DNA of 64,000 bases from Manduca sexta (taxonomy: Eukaryota; Arthropoda; Insecta; Lepidoptera; Sphingidae). The translations under genes were made by a program, and so were the position numbers. This document shows positions 31,530 through 40,905 of this stretch, piece after piece. The stretch lies in NCBI RefSeq assembly GCF_014839805.1, contig NC_051117.1:1550001-1614000 (forward strand), given 5' to 3'. Below the pieces are notes generated by a model that saw only the letters and a list, made by a program, of their open reading frames with translations, made no database searches and was not told the origin of the DNA. Position 1 is the stretch's first letter. Every line of letters begins with the position of its first letter.

Positions 31530-33957
31530 CTGCCTGGATAGCGATCACCGTACACAAGGTGTTAAAACCCGCCGTATGGCCTACGTATGTGTGTCGCGTT
31601 CTAGGATCCGTGATCCGGTTTCAACAGGTCTTTGCCAGGAAATTTGTCGCGGCCCTAGATACACAGTCCAGTGTGTATACCTCATATGAGACCTTGTGAA
31701 TATTTCCTGGCCTTCTCTTCCCCGCCCATCCTAATAGAGTTCCTTTTCCCTCCCCCACAGTTCCATTTCGCAGATATCCCCTCCCAACTTTCCTCCAGGC
31801 CTGCAGTCGTTAAGCCGGAGATTCCGGTATCCCGTTCAAAAGTTTTCCGCGCCAGCAGGGATGCCAACTCGAAACTGCTTTTACTAGTGGTAGGTCTCTC
31901 ATATGTGAGAGTCCGCCTGGGTAGGTACCATCGCAATGTCTATTTTGGCCGCCAAGTAGCAGTGTGTAGTCACTGTTGTGTTCCGGTTTGAAGAACATTG
32001 TAGCCAGTACGTGACATAATGAATCTTAACATCTCATGTCTCAGAATGGCGAGCGCAGTGAAATACCAAACAATACTTTGTAATTCAAGATGTTGGATGG
32101 TGTTTCTACTGTTTATGGGCGGTTGTATCGCTTACCATCAGGCGAACAGCAAGCTCGTCACGTCATTTAAAGCAATAAAAAAAATGCCCAATTCCTATAG
32201 TATAAAAATCACTCACCAATCCAAGACTCATGTTCCGGAGTGAGTTTAATCGCGGTGTCAGGTTCTCGTAGCTGTTGCAGCAACACAGCAGGGTACGCGA
32301 TGTTGGCGCCGGTGCCGATCATGTACATCACTATGCCGCTCACCGCTAGCAACTGATGATGAGAAAGTGATGAGATGATGGGTGAGAGAATTTTTGTAAG
32401 TAATAATAGTTGTGAAGGCCTTGTGAGTGACAGATGTACATTACTGGGCAATATGAGACTTTATAACTTAGGTCATAGGGTTACGAGCACAACGGACTGC
32501 CACGCAGTACTGGGTACTTAATTTTTTTTGTTACTACTGTTTGTAGAATTCTAGATATAATAATGTATAATTGTCAAATGCAAGTAGATATTGTAACTGA
32601 CTTTTCGGACGAGCAACAGCACAGTCCGCTCCGTGACCATGAAGGCAGCAAACTTTGGAACGTCGGGAGAAAATTATAAATTAAAAATCGGCGAAATACC
32701 AAAAAATTGTTTTATGTCAATGTCTAACATTCGCGTAAACATAAGATATCGTTATGATTATATTGTTGTGCACAGCCCATTGCCATGTTGTGCTTCGAAA
32801 CTTTAAGTTTGAGTAGTTTTCTAACAGTTTATAAGCAACAAAATGTCAGTGTACTCTCTCTTTACACACACTCACGCCTTCTTGCACCAACTTCCGTTGT
32901 GTGTATAGAATACACACCAAGATATGATGGGGGCGAGCCTATCGCCATTTCGGGCATAAGCAGAAAAACTCAATACCACTTTGTCCAACCCGAGGATCGA
33001 ACCCGAGACCACATCACTGCAGTCGTACCTTAATACAACTACGCCACCGAGGCAATCTTATTCTAGCGTCATAAGAACAAAGACGTCACTCACATGACCC
33101 ACTTCTCAACGGTGTAACGAAAAACTAGTATAATATTATGTCCATAATGCATTAACTCACAACAGCTTTATTATAATTTATAGTTCTACTATGATATAAA
33201 TGATTACTAAAATATTAAAATATTCGTGTAGTTTATTTAAAGATTAATTTATGTTAAAAAGATATATTACGTATAATAATAAATAGCTGGTTCAGTTTGT
33301 TTGGACTTCTAGAACCAGTAATCAAAATAGTAAAAGCAACTACCTGTGTAATATAATTACCCAGTAATGACTATTTGATCAGTTTTTAGGAAAGTTAAAT
33401 GCAGAAAAGTGGATTAATCTAATGTCAGCGCCACATTAGCCCTTAAACAGTATAAACACTTTGAATTTCAAATCATATCACTGTGATAAACTTGACACTG
33501 ACATATAAAAGTCGTATTGTCTAATGAATTTGTTACATTGATGGACTAAAGCCCTATATGGACGGAGTAATTTAGTCGCCTGTCTTCAGGCAAGATTCGT
33601 ACGCAATAATTGCTAGCAATAATTATCAAGATATTCATCGAATCATGTTTAGACATAGACGAGAACTAAAACTCGCATGCGGTTGTCATTAAGCGAAGCG
33701 AGTTTTGTCTGTCAATGCGAGAAAGAATTGCTTCGCTACTACGTATTTTTAGACAAGCAACTTTTATAACAATTTAAGAATCGCACGCGCGTAGATAGGT
33801 AATTGCTCCGTCTAAATAAGGCTTCACTCTTTATCTTGATGCCTGGGATTTATTCTCGGATACGCAGAAGAAAGTGCTGTAGTTCAATACGAAAAGAAGT
33901 TACCTGTCTCAAGAACGGAGACACTCTCTGCTTCTGATATACCACTCCGTCTGTCAT
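25782..33957 (-). CDS. Sugar transporter of the major facilitator superfamily, Tret1-like paralog (transporter 2)
   Basis: Four exons (33904-33957, 32217-32352, 29844-30016, 25782-26903, read right to left) join to 494 residues with about 12 predicted membrane helices. Motifs are PETPSYL (194-200), LFQVSGM in helix 7, NRRTVLF in the helix 8-9 loop, GEIFPLAYRSLGSG in helix 10, and PETRGKTLYEIE from 454. The helix 2-3 loop reads LQRLGRQ: the acidic residue of the usual D-x-x-GRR/K motif (D82 in transporter 1) is replaced by Gln. It is tail to tail with transporter 1. The first two introns match its positions and phases, while the third, after Met-Gln at residue 121, is absent there. The first ATG has a good context (AAG before it). 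Substrate is inferred only from the family. Confidence 0.88.
27611..27783 (+). mobile_element. Helitron-like element, 3'-truncated copy with one repeat unit
   Basis: After A27610 the sequence starts TCTATACTATTGTTCGTTTG, then AATCTCAGGAAATACTAGTT and ATTGGATAGCCCTTTTAT, which are the complements of the unit repeated at 17.7-18.7 kb. The CTAG end is missing. Confidence 0.65.
27850..28104 (-). mobile_element. SINE family A (tRNA-derived), near full length
   Basis: On the minus strand: GACTGCCTCGGTGGCGTAGT, the B-box GGTTCGTATCCCGGGTCGG, then AGCCCGGAGTCTGGATTTGT, GGCGATAGGCTCGCCCCCTA, GGCGAAAAGTGGGTGCCCTG and CCCCTTCGGGGATAAAAT. It matches the copies at 30.16, 45.69 and 61.53 kb. Confidence 0.85.
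29844..30016 (-). CDS. transporter 2, coding exon 3
   Basis: This 173-nt exon completes a split Ala codon and then encodes residues 65-121 (SILGLALISGIVVAPFS ... LISRSMQ). The borders are tttcag and gtaaat. The helix 2-3 loop motif lies here. Confidence 0.88.
30105..30155 (+). repeat. 22-bp direct duplication abutting a SINE
   Basis: The segment GTTTTAAAGACATCTATTTC with its next base pair occurs at 30105-30126 and again at 30134-30155. Its last part, TATTTCACAGT, occurs a third time just after the SINE (30422-30432). Confidence 0.75.
30155..30420 (+). mobile_element. SINE family A (tRNA-derived), near full length
   Basis: It begins GACTGCCTCGGTGGCGTAGT and has the B-box GGTTCGAATCC at 30214-30224, then GGGTCGGGCAAAGTGATATT and the conserved tail through CCCCTTCGGGGATAAAATGC to GTGATGTTATGTATGTATG. 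The tRNA-like head lacks paired acceptor arms, so it is not a working tRNA gene. Confidence 0.88.
31458..31660 (+). repeat. family C repeat with an expanded AT tract
   Basis: It begins GCTGGTGGTAGGA, runs into (AT)n, resumes CTGCCTGGATAGCGATCACC, AAGGTGTTAAAACCCGCCGT and GTGTGTCGCGTTCTAGGATC, and then diverges. Confidence 0.7.
31471..31527. repeat. (AT)n microsatellite
   Basis: 57 bp of almost pure AT, interrupted by single extra A bases near 31483 and 31525. It lies exactly where other family C copies have a short TATAAAATATAT-like segment. Confidence 0.95.
31882..32190 (+). repeat. interspersed repeat family D
   Basis: It contains CTCATATGTGAGAGTCCGCC, CGCAATGTCTATTTTGGCCG, TAATGAATCTTAACATCTCA, GTCTCAGAATGGCGAGCGCA, CTGTTTATGGGCGGTTGTAT and CGCTTACCATCAGGCGAACA, and ends in A-rich sequence. 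Relatives are at 42.80 and 47.9 kb. It lies next to the exon 2 donor of transporter 2. Confidence 0.75.
32217..32352 (-). CDS. transporter 2, coding exon 2
   Basis: This 136-nt exon encodes LLAVSGIVMYMIGTGANIAY ... HESWI and ends one base into the next codon (ATTG/gtgagt). Length and both phases equal exon 2 of transporter 1. Confidence 0.9.
32605..32750 (-). repeat. interspersed repeat family E copy
   Basis: On the minus strand it reads GTTTACGCGAATGTTAGACA, then TTCTCCCGACGTTCCAAAGT, TGCTGCCTTCATGGTCACGG. The same order is seen at 57.46 kb and, as an inverted pair, at 34.47 kb. Confidence 0.7.
32918..33058 (-). mobile_element. SINE family A, 5' fragment
   Basis: On the minus strand it shows GATTGCCTCGGTGGCGTAGT, GGTCTCGGGTTCGATCCTCG, then GTATTGAGTTTTTCTGC and GGCGATAGGCTCGCCCCCAT, where the homology stops. 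Confidence 0.75.
33549..33824. mobile_element. MITE with AAGCC termini (family M2)
   Basis: The left end AAGCCCTATATGGACGGAGT and the right end, complemented, AAGCCTTATTTAGACGGAGC form about 24-bp inverted repeats with few mismatches. The 276-bp interior has no coding capacity and contains GCGAAGCGAG-type palindromic patches. Target duplications are not clear. Confidence 0.7.
33904..33957 (-). CDS. transporter 2, coding exon 1
   Basis: It encodes 18 residues, MTDGVVYQKQRVSPFLRQ, ending in phase 0 at CAG/gtaact. SPFLRQ parallels TPLLRQ of transporter 1. A ttttttcag acceptor just upstream (about 34015) hints that a non-coding 5' exon lies further right. Confidence 0.83.
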
Positions 33958-34471
33958 CTTCAATTCTTTTATCTCCACAATTATAAAATCACAGCCAGCT
34001 GTATTTGGTGTTCATCTGAAAAAACGATAATATTTATTATTATAGTGCATTCTCTTCGCTATTTTCAACGTCAATAATTTGGATATTAGTGTGGTATTTA
34101 TTAGTGAAAAATTACACGTTTTTCCGGAAAAAATTACATCACTTTGTTTATAAAATTGTTCAAAAACTCAATGGTGCAGGTAACAATAACGCAATGAATC
34201 GTTTTGCCAAGCCAATCGCAATATGCTTCTGACCGTTTTATTAACTCTGTTATGGTCACACTGATTATGTCCTCGCATCTTTAATAATTTACGTAGACTT
34301 GAGAATTTCAGAGAAATTTAATAAAATATTTGGAGTAAGATATGAAAGCCTAATTACAATTTGTAAACTTTTGAATTCATCCCATTCTATTCTGCTTACT
34401 TCAAAAGTCAGACTGGAAATCTGGCAATCAAAGTCGTAAAGTCCGTAGTTCGGTTTAATAATCAGGTTTGA

Positions 34472-34663
34472 AATTAAACTAATTTTCCGGATTCTATCGC
34501 GGTTTTTTGTTTTTTATTTTTCTCCCGACGTTTCGAAGACTTTGCAGCCTTCATGGTCACGGGGGAAACGTCGGGAGAAAAATAAAAAACAAAAAACCGC
34601 GATAGAATCCGGAAAATTAGTTTAATTTCAATGTCTAACATTCGCGTAAATATAAGAAATCAT
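34472..34663. mobile_element. palindromic insertion of repeat family E with 13-bp target duplication
   Basis: TAATCAGGTTTGA occurs at 34459-34471 and again at 34664-34676, flanking the insert. Within it, 34470-34534 and 34565-34629 are exact inverted complements (65 bp) around a 30-bp spacer containing GACTTTGCAGCCTTCATGGT. After the right arm comes ATGTCTAACATTCGCGTAAA, the end shared with the copies at 32.6 and 57.5 kb. Confidence 0.85.
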
Positions 34664-34944
34664 TAATCAGGTTTGATCTAGCCTCATTGCTGTAATTATA
34701 GGTAAAACAAAGTTAAATGTGACGTCCACCGTACTGATCAAATACTATTGGAAGGTGTTTTGTGCCATAAAAATTCTTATGAAAATATTTTACGTGTGTA
34801 AAATTCGAAGTAATATTTTTCACTGATGTAGCGAAGTTAAAAGGTCAAAACGAAACTATAATAATAATCTCATTTCTTACATAACTTATACTAATTATAA
34901 ATACGAAAGTTTGAGAAAATGTTTCGATGTTTGTTAGATACTTA

Positions 34945-36242
34945 GTCTGGCCATAAATACTGTTACACTTAATTATAAAAAAATATTACATTTGAATTTC
35001 GAATCTGTCATTTTTATACGATTGTTCATTGTGTTTTCTCATTTTGGCGCCAATACATTGTAAAATATTTTGCGATATTAAAATGGTGTGGGGTGATAAA
35101 GAGAACCGAATCGCTGTGATAGCATTACACAAAGTAGGTATGGAGCCAAATGCAATTTTTAAAACTCTCCATACACTTGGTATTAGTAAAATGTTTGTGT
35201 ACCGGGCTATTAATAGGTACAATGAGACCTCCTCTGTTTGTGACAGAAAAGATCTGGCCGTCCACGTAGTGTTCGTACGAAAAAGGTGGTCAAAGCAGTA
35301 AGGGAAAGAATTCGAAGAAATCCTGTCCGAAAGCAAAAGATTTTATCTCGGGAAATGAAGATAGCACCTAGAACCATGTCGCGTATTTTAAAAGATGACT
35401 TAGGACTTGCAGCCTATAAGAGACGCACTGGCCATTTCTTAACTGATAATTTAAAGAAGAATAGGGTGGTAAAATCGAAACAACTACTGAAGCGGTACGC
35501 AAAGGGAGGTCACAGAAAAATTTTGTTTACGGATGAGAAAATTTTTACAATTGAGCAACATTTTAACAAACAAAATGACCGTATTTATGCTCAAAGCTCT
35601 AAGGAAGCTTCCCAATTAGTCGACAGAGTGCAACGTGGACATTATCCGACTTCAGTGATGGTTTGGTGGGGTGTTAGCTATGAAGGAGTGACTGAGCCAT
35701 ATTTTTGTGAAAAAGGTATCAAAACATCGGCACAAGTGTATCAAGATACCATTCTTGAGAAGGTAGTTAAGCCCCTTAACATCACCATGTTCAATAACCA
35801 AGTATGGTCCTTCCAGCAAGACTCGGCGCCGGGTCATAAAGCTCGGTCCACGCAGTCTTGGTTGGAATCGAACGTTTCGGACTTCATCAGAGCTGAAGAC
35901 TGGCCGTCGTCTAGTCCCGATCTTAATCCGCTGGATTATGATTTGTGGTCAGTTTTAGAGAGTACAGCTTGCTCTAAACGCCATGATAATTTGGAGTCCC
36001 TAAAACAATCTATACGATTGGCAGTGAAGAATTTTCCCATGGAAAGAGTGCGTGCTTCTATTGATAACTGGCCTCATCGTTTAAAGGACTGTATTGCAGC
36101 CAATGGAGACCACTTCGAATAAGCTTTTTATATTTTTAATTGTTTTATATTTATGTATTAAACTGACACACTGTAAAAGTAATAAATGTTATTTGCAGTT
36201 AACAATTTTCTTTTTTCTTTATTACAATATTTATGGCAAGAC
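34945..36242 (+). mobile_element. mariner element of the DD37D (maT) type, 1298 bp
   Basis: The termini GTCTGGCCATAAATACTG (left) and, complemented, GTCTTGCCATAAATATTG (right) are inverted repeats, each next to a TA dinucleotide (34943-34944, 36243-36244), the mariner target duplication. The size is typical. It carries one transposase gene with a single frameshift. It lies about 1 kb upstream of transporter 2 in the opposite orientation. The family is best known from silkworm and other Lepidoptera; that assignment is from memory. Confidence 0.92.
35083..36122 (+). pseudogene. mariner (maT-type) transposase, broken by a one-base deletion
   Basis: The frame opens MVWGDKENRIAVIALHKVG with an N-terminal helix-turn-helix region, and closes after the catalytic domain at CIAANGDHFE. 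Catalytic aspartates are visible in FTDEKIF, QQDSAPGH and SSPDLNPLDYDLW. Counting from the second Asp to the Asp of LDY gives 37 intervening residues, the DD37D pattern. The reading frame shifts once, in an A run at 35247-35250, where one A appears to be missing: the frame before encodes ...NETSSVCDRK and the frame after resumes RSGRPRSVRTKKVV. Apart from this the coding sequence of about 346 codons is open, which suggests a young copy. It is probably inactive for itself but could be moved by transposase made elsewhere. Confidence 0.9.
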
Positions 36243-36251
36243 TAGGTATAT

Positions 36252-36380
36252 ACGCAGAAACAACTGAACGGATTTAGATAATATTTGGCACACAAGTAGT
36301 CTATATTCTGTATTAACATATAGGCTACTTTTCATCCCGGTAATTCGCTCCTATCGGAAATAATGGGCTTTATAAATCAG
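36252..36380. repeat. degenerate interspersed repeat
   Basis: AACTGAACGGATTTAGATAA, then TGGCACACAAGTAGTCTATA and CATATAGGCTACTTTTCATC have the texture of a common lepidopteran repeat; related words appear near 15.99 and 47.5 kb. It has no clear ends. Confidence 0.4.
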
Positions 36381-36424
36381 ACCAGTACAATGCATAAACA
36401 ATGAACAAGTAATAAACATGTTTT

Positions 36425-36600
36425 GCTGGTGGTACGTGTCTCGCGTTCCGGGATCAGCCTGTGTAAGTCCGGTTCCTACAGGCCGTCATAATTGTGTCGA
36501 CTGCCGAGGGGTAATCATCTTTCGTCAGTCGACATTCTATTGGATCCCACTCCACTTACCATCAGATGTATTGGGGTCAATTTGCCGTACAAAAAAAACA
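36425..36600 (+). repeat. family C repeat, internally deleted copy
   Basis: GCTGGTGGTACGTGTCTCGC joins the family's first bases directly to the GTCTCGCGTTCCGGGATCAG segment, skipping about 75 bp. The remainder matches 23.02 kb through CAGTCGACATTCTATTGGAT to GCCGTACAAAAAAA. Confidence 0.75.
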
Positions 36601-37690
36601 AAATACCTAAGACTAGAACTTAACATGTTCGGCAGACCATTCCGTTCTTGCTTGGGCACTCAAATTACTATTAAAACATGTCTTAGGTCTTAAGTTACCT
36701 AGACATCAGCCGGGAACGTGTCCATCAAGGCATGAAAGGTTGCATTGCACAAGGACTTCTCAAGGATTGGCATTTGCACGATTTGCATACCGTTAGGTTT
36801 TGAAACAATAACCTGCATGCTGTAATGGGTTGATATTTACAAATGAACGAGGAGAGCCAGGCCTGATGGTAAGCGACTGCAACATATCGAGACATATACA
36901 AAAAAGTAATAAAGAAAAACATATACCCCAAGGAGTAGACAGAAGTTGTAACAAAGGCATTTTACGCCATGTGTATTTCGTCCCATGATGTGATAGGGAG
37001 CTATTGATTACAATGTTCATCAAACAGGAACAGAATGACATAAAATGTAAGGAATAATTTTAATCGTTACCACTATTTATAAATAATTAATAAATGGTTT
37101 AATGAACAATATTTTTTTTAAAGGTCAAACAAACGGAGAAACAATACATTATTACCTTTTAAGTTATGTCACATTTCCTAGTCTATCCAAGTTTCTATTT
37201 AAAAAATCATTAACAACACAACTTTGAAAACAATGGGTTAACAGTTAACACGTATTACGGTTGTCAACCGTACTATAATATATAGTATTGTACTATATTT
37301 TGGGTCGGTGTACAATAAACTGTTGAAGAAATACATACTTCGTAAAAATACTATATTTTCAACACCTATAGCTTACACACAAATCCTTAATTTTAAAAAT
37401 ATATGAACGCTCCTTTACTTCTACTTTTGAGTGATGGGACAGCGTGTATCTGAGCTTTTATAGAAATAAATCAGTAACAAATAATAAATTATATTTGTCA
37501 ATTTTTTTGCTTTTTCCGTAAAATAGTATAAATTAATGAAATGTGCTATATTTTTTTAGCTTATTTTGACAAATACTATATTTCCTCGAAGAAGTGTTGG
37601 CAACCCTAACACCTACTGTCATTCCAATGTAGTCACGTATCTAATCATAATACAACCGATGTTTATAAACTTCCAGTGTTATCTCTTATT
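36600..37690. other. AT-rich DNA, nothing recognised
   Basis: No gene, tRNA or clear repeat was identified. Short open frames have no motif. Confidence 0.4.
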
Positions 37691-37699
37691 ATGGTAACA

Positions 37700-37790
37700 C
37701 TAGATTTTGTGCGCGACTCCACCCGCTTAACCGACCCATTTCGTCAGAGTCTCTACAATTTTCTGGATTAAAGTAGCTTTTTAGTTTTTA
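37700..37790 (-). mobile_element. Helitron-like end fragment
   Basis: ACTAG at 37699-37703 is followed by ATTTTGTGCGCGACTCCACC, a degraded form of the GC-rich end at 17.40 kb. The opposite end is not recognisable. Confidence 0.4.
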
Positions 37791-37902
37791 CGTAAATCCA
37801 TGAAATGGTAAATTATTATGCCAAATTTTCTTAAAGTCCAGTTTTTGTATTAACTACTAACAGACACGTATCTTTACTAAATTAACGAGACTTAGAATAG
37901 AC

Positions 37903-37995
37903 TAACCCCCTTATTCATAGACGTTATTCATCTAAGGACGGAGCATTGCTGTGATAACAAGTATGTTTTGTCAGGCTGGCCGAGATGGGAGTTAA
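37903..37995 (+). mobile_element. MITE-like fragment
   Basis: CCCCCTTATTCATAGACGTT followed by TCTAAGGACGGAGCATTGCT and GTGATAACAAGTATGTTTTG looks like the left end of a terminal-repeat element. I found no matching right end nearby. Confidence 0.35.
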
Positions 37996-38454
37996 TGATA
38001 ATCATAAATACAATATTTATTGCGTTTAAAATACACATACATTAAGGCCCTTTCTAGAGCAAACGGCCTTGAGCATCCTTCGTATGTACATTAACGTCGC
38101 ACGACTTACGGTCGGGAATCTGCCAATAGGCTAAAATTTACGAATAATAGCATTAAAAAATAATTTTTAATTCTAATCCGAGGTGAAAACCTCCAGGCGC
38201 TCCACTATATGTCTTTCAAATTTAGAATAAACTTTTAAAAATACAGTTAGAGCCTCTTTCTGTTAGGTCATCGCCTTAAGTTTCAGTCACTCTTGTTTTT
38301 TTGTTAACCGTACCGCAATTTCCGACGTATTATTAAAAAACGACACAATGCGAGATTGTGAGCAAGAAATCGGATTATATAATAATCAACGAGGAGCACA
38401 AAAAATATTTGTAATAAAATAACCAGTTTTAACGTATCGAAAACCTTGAGAATC

Positions 38455-39250
38455 ATAAGAACTGGATTTTTTTTTTTTTTTTTTTTACGTTGGTAAGTCG
38501 TCAGTTGACTATCTCCCGCCTTGGGATGGGCGGGAGGTCGTGTCAGACTTTTACTGACTAAGAACCTACGGTGTTCCCATCCTTTGCCTATGTGCCTAGG
38601 TCCAAGATCCGGTGGCATTGAGACCTAGGCAGGCACCGGCCCTAAAGGGCCCCGCAAATTATACTGACACTGCTCTTCGAGGCGCGCGTGGAACACTACG
38701 CGCCGTACACACGGGCCGTTGGGGTGTTTCGGGCGACGAGCTACCCAATGCTCGTCACCCGACGGTCCGCGCCTACGGAGGCCGACGATCCTCAGCAGAC
38801 GTTCGACGCCCGCGTCTTGTGTGTCTGCCGTGGCGGATGGGACGTTGGGCGCTTTGGCACCGTATCCGTTCCGCCACCTCCTTTGCGAGCATCACGTCCT
38901 CGCAGAAGGAGGTGACTGCGTCCCACTCTCTCGCCCCGGAGCATGGCTTCTACCAGGCCCCGACGCGAGAGGTCTCCGCCACCGATGGCCGTTGTGAGAA
39001 CACGGCGGTGCTCAGCCCAAGCTGGGCACACCTCCACCGTATGCTCCACCGTGTCCTCCGGCCGATCCGCACAGTACAAACACGCGGGCGTATCCTCCAC
39101 CCGGATCCGATACAGGTACCTGCCGAAGCAGCCGTGACCGGTCAGTACCTGCGTCGTCCGGAATGAGAGGACGCCGTGACGTCTCGTCAGCCACACCTCG
39201 CAGAGGGGACTTACCGCCGCTATCGTGGCGTGCCCAATAAGAACTGGATT
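38455..39250 (-). mobile_element. R1-like LINE, 5'-truncated, with 14-bp target duplication
   Basis: ATAAGAACTGGATT is present at 38455-38468 and at 39237-39250. Between the two, on the minus strand, lie the C-terminal part of an R1-clade reverse-transcriptase ORF, a GC-rich 3' UTR and a poly(A) tail (poly-T at about 38469-38486 on the plus strand). Truncation, poly(A) and target duplication are the marks of target-primed reverse transcription. The block is strikingly GC-rich against its surroundings. It inserted in ordinary AT-rich DNA, not in rDNA or telomere repeats. Confidence 0.9.
38773..39236 (-). pseudogene. R1-like ORF2 C-terminal fragment, frameshifted
   Basis: On the minus strand the frame reads FRTTQVLTGHGCFGRYLYRI, then a zinc-knuckle-like C-x2-C...H-x4-C in CLYCADRPEDTVEHTVEVC, and CPAWAEHRRVL ... 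LVEAMLRGER. This order is characteristic of the C-terminus of R1-clade LINE proteins. Near 38925-38932 the frame shifts by one base; the other frame continues WDAVTSFCEDVMLAKEVAER to a stop at 38773. The reverse-transcriptase core and ORF1 are missing. Confidence 0.85.
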
Positions 39251-39862
39251 ACGTTTAATTATTTCTAGGATGTAAATCGTTAATTATAATAATAGTCTTA
39301 AGAACCTATAACTTAGGTTCCGTAAAATGAACGATCTCTGTTTTTCGGATCCATAGGGGTAACCACCTTTTGACTTAGAACAGTTAGGGGAACGAATCAA
39401 TTTTATAAACGTAAGTAGTCTTAATTATTCAATACATTACACACCTACATACATTGAGAAGCATTTATGTTCAATCGTAGGAAAGCTACCCTCCCCTCTC
39501 CTCCCTTTGGTACGCCCAAATTCGTATCGATCGTGAAAAATGATCAATAAGAATAGTTTGTTAGACTTATTTATTCAGTTCCGAGATCAATTTGAGGACA
39601 ACGACTGGAGTAGTTTATTGTATTCACCATAGTTGTATTTTTTTTTATAATAATATTTTTTTTTCGACTAGTTCCAATTTTTACAGAAATATTTTTATGA
39701 TAACCACACTAAGCACAGCCTATATCGTGGTAAATAATGACTAGGGCTTTGCTCTGGAGGCAACAAAACCTGAGAATCGGGACACCACAGACTTTGGAAA
39801 GAACCGGTCTTTTTGCACACTCTCCAGAGATTTATTTATGCAAAATATATCTAAGGCCAGCG

Positions 39863-39877
39863 TTAGGTTAGGTTAGG
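39863..39877 (+). repeat. three TTAGG telomere-type repeats
   Basis: Exactly three TTAGG units, followed by TTAACCC. Too short to be an interstitial telomere tract; it seems part of a longer repeat running to about 40010, where CACGGCCCTAGGCACACAGT recurs from 31.65 kb. Confidence 0.6.
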
Positions 39878-40654
39878 TTAACCCAACTATGCGAGGCCAT
39901 CCCCCCGAGGCATTTCTCGTGCGCTCGGTCTCCACACCAAATACACGCTCATGCACGTGGGGACATTTATCACGGCCCTAGGCACACAGTTCTGTGTGTA
40001 TACCTCATGGTTGCCAATTCTCATTAAAGCCTATGAGGAGATAAAATATATCATTTCCCTTTTTTGGCGACCTTTTTATTACATTGGTACTTTATAGGAG
40101 CTATACTATACTCTGGATAAACTCCGGACTGTAGAAAACCGCACTAAAATCTTCAGATGCTAAACGAATCTAGACACAATAGCCATTACTTTAACTATTA
40201 GAGTTCTAGTGACGTTGCGCCATAACCGCGGCGTGAAAACAGCTGATCACATGACAAGTATCAGATATGGTAATCGCACACTTTCTCTGCATCCACTCTT
40301 AGTGGGTCAGGCACATCGGAAACTGCAGGAAATAGTACTAAGACGCTCGTTCAAGCTTGTACAATAATTTGTTTAATGAGTTAATAATTCATGTTTTTGG
40401 AAATATCAGGTACTTATTAAAAGTTTATTCATTTGGTTAATAGGTAAGTACTTAGAGATTCTTAAGAACTTTGGTGTCAAAATTTACGTATTGACATTAA
40501 GGAGTTGTAAGCATACAAATCTTTAATTATTTATTATTATATTTGCTTTTTTTAACCTGAGTATACGTTTGTTTCCTGGCAGGAACGGCTTATATAAAAC
40601 ACACCGAACTTTCGGGTGAGTGCTTTAGGCGCTCCTAACTATTGAATTATATTT

Positions 40655-40905
40655 ACTGTCTAGGAGGCTTTGTATGGTGGTACGACTACAGTGTTGAGGA
40701 GCCGGGTTCGATTCCCGGGTTGGGCAAAGTGATATTGGGTATTTCCTACTCTGTATCAGTCCGGAGTCTGTTTGTGCTCGATATGGTGATATACTCGCCG
40801 CCTATCACATCACGGGACAGAATAAAAACGGCGAAAAGTGAATACACTAGTTATGCCTCTGCCTACTCTTTCGAGGATTTAAATCATGAGTGTGTGTATG
40901 TACTA
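40655..40905 (+). mobile_element. SINE family A, diverged copy
   Basis: The B-box region CCGGGTTCGATTCCCGGGTT is followed by GGGCAAAGTGATATTGGGTA, CCTACTCTGTATCAGTCCGG, CCTATCACATCACGGGACAG and GGCGAAAAGTG. The tRNA-like head is degraded. Confidence 0.75.

Larger units (their letters stand above)
30017..32216 (-). other. intron 2 of transporter 2 (2.2 kb)
   Basis: It is a phase-1 intron. It contains a SINE at 30.16 kb, a long (AT)n tract in a family C repeat at 31.46 kb and a family D repeat that ends about 27 bp from the splice donor. Confidence 0.8.
32353..33903 (-). other. intron 1 of transporter 2 (1.55 kb)
   Basis: A phase-0 intron, much shorter than the 10.5-kb intron at the same position in transporter 1. 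It holds a family E fragment (32.61 kb), a 5' SINE fragment (32.92 kb) and a MITE (33.55 kb). Confidence 0.8.

Noticed and set aside
38612..39166. 184-codon plus-strand open frame over the LINE
   Set aside because: It is the complement of the GC-rich LINE coding region and 3' UTR. The minus strand carries the recognisable protein motifs.
39863..39877. Interstitial telomere or chromosome-fusion scar
   Set aside because: Only three TTAGG units, embedded in a repeat. Too short to distinguish from chance or repeat content.
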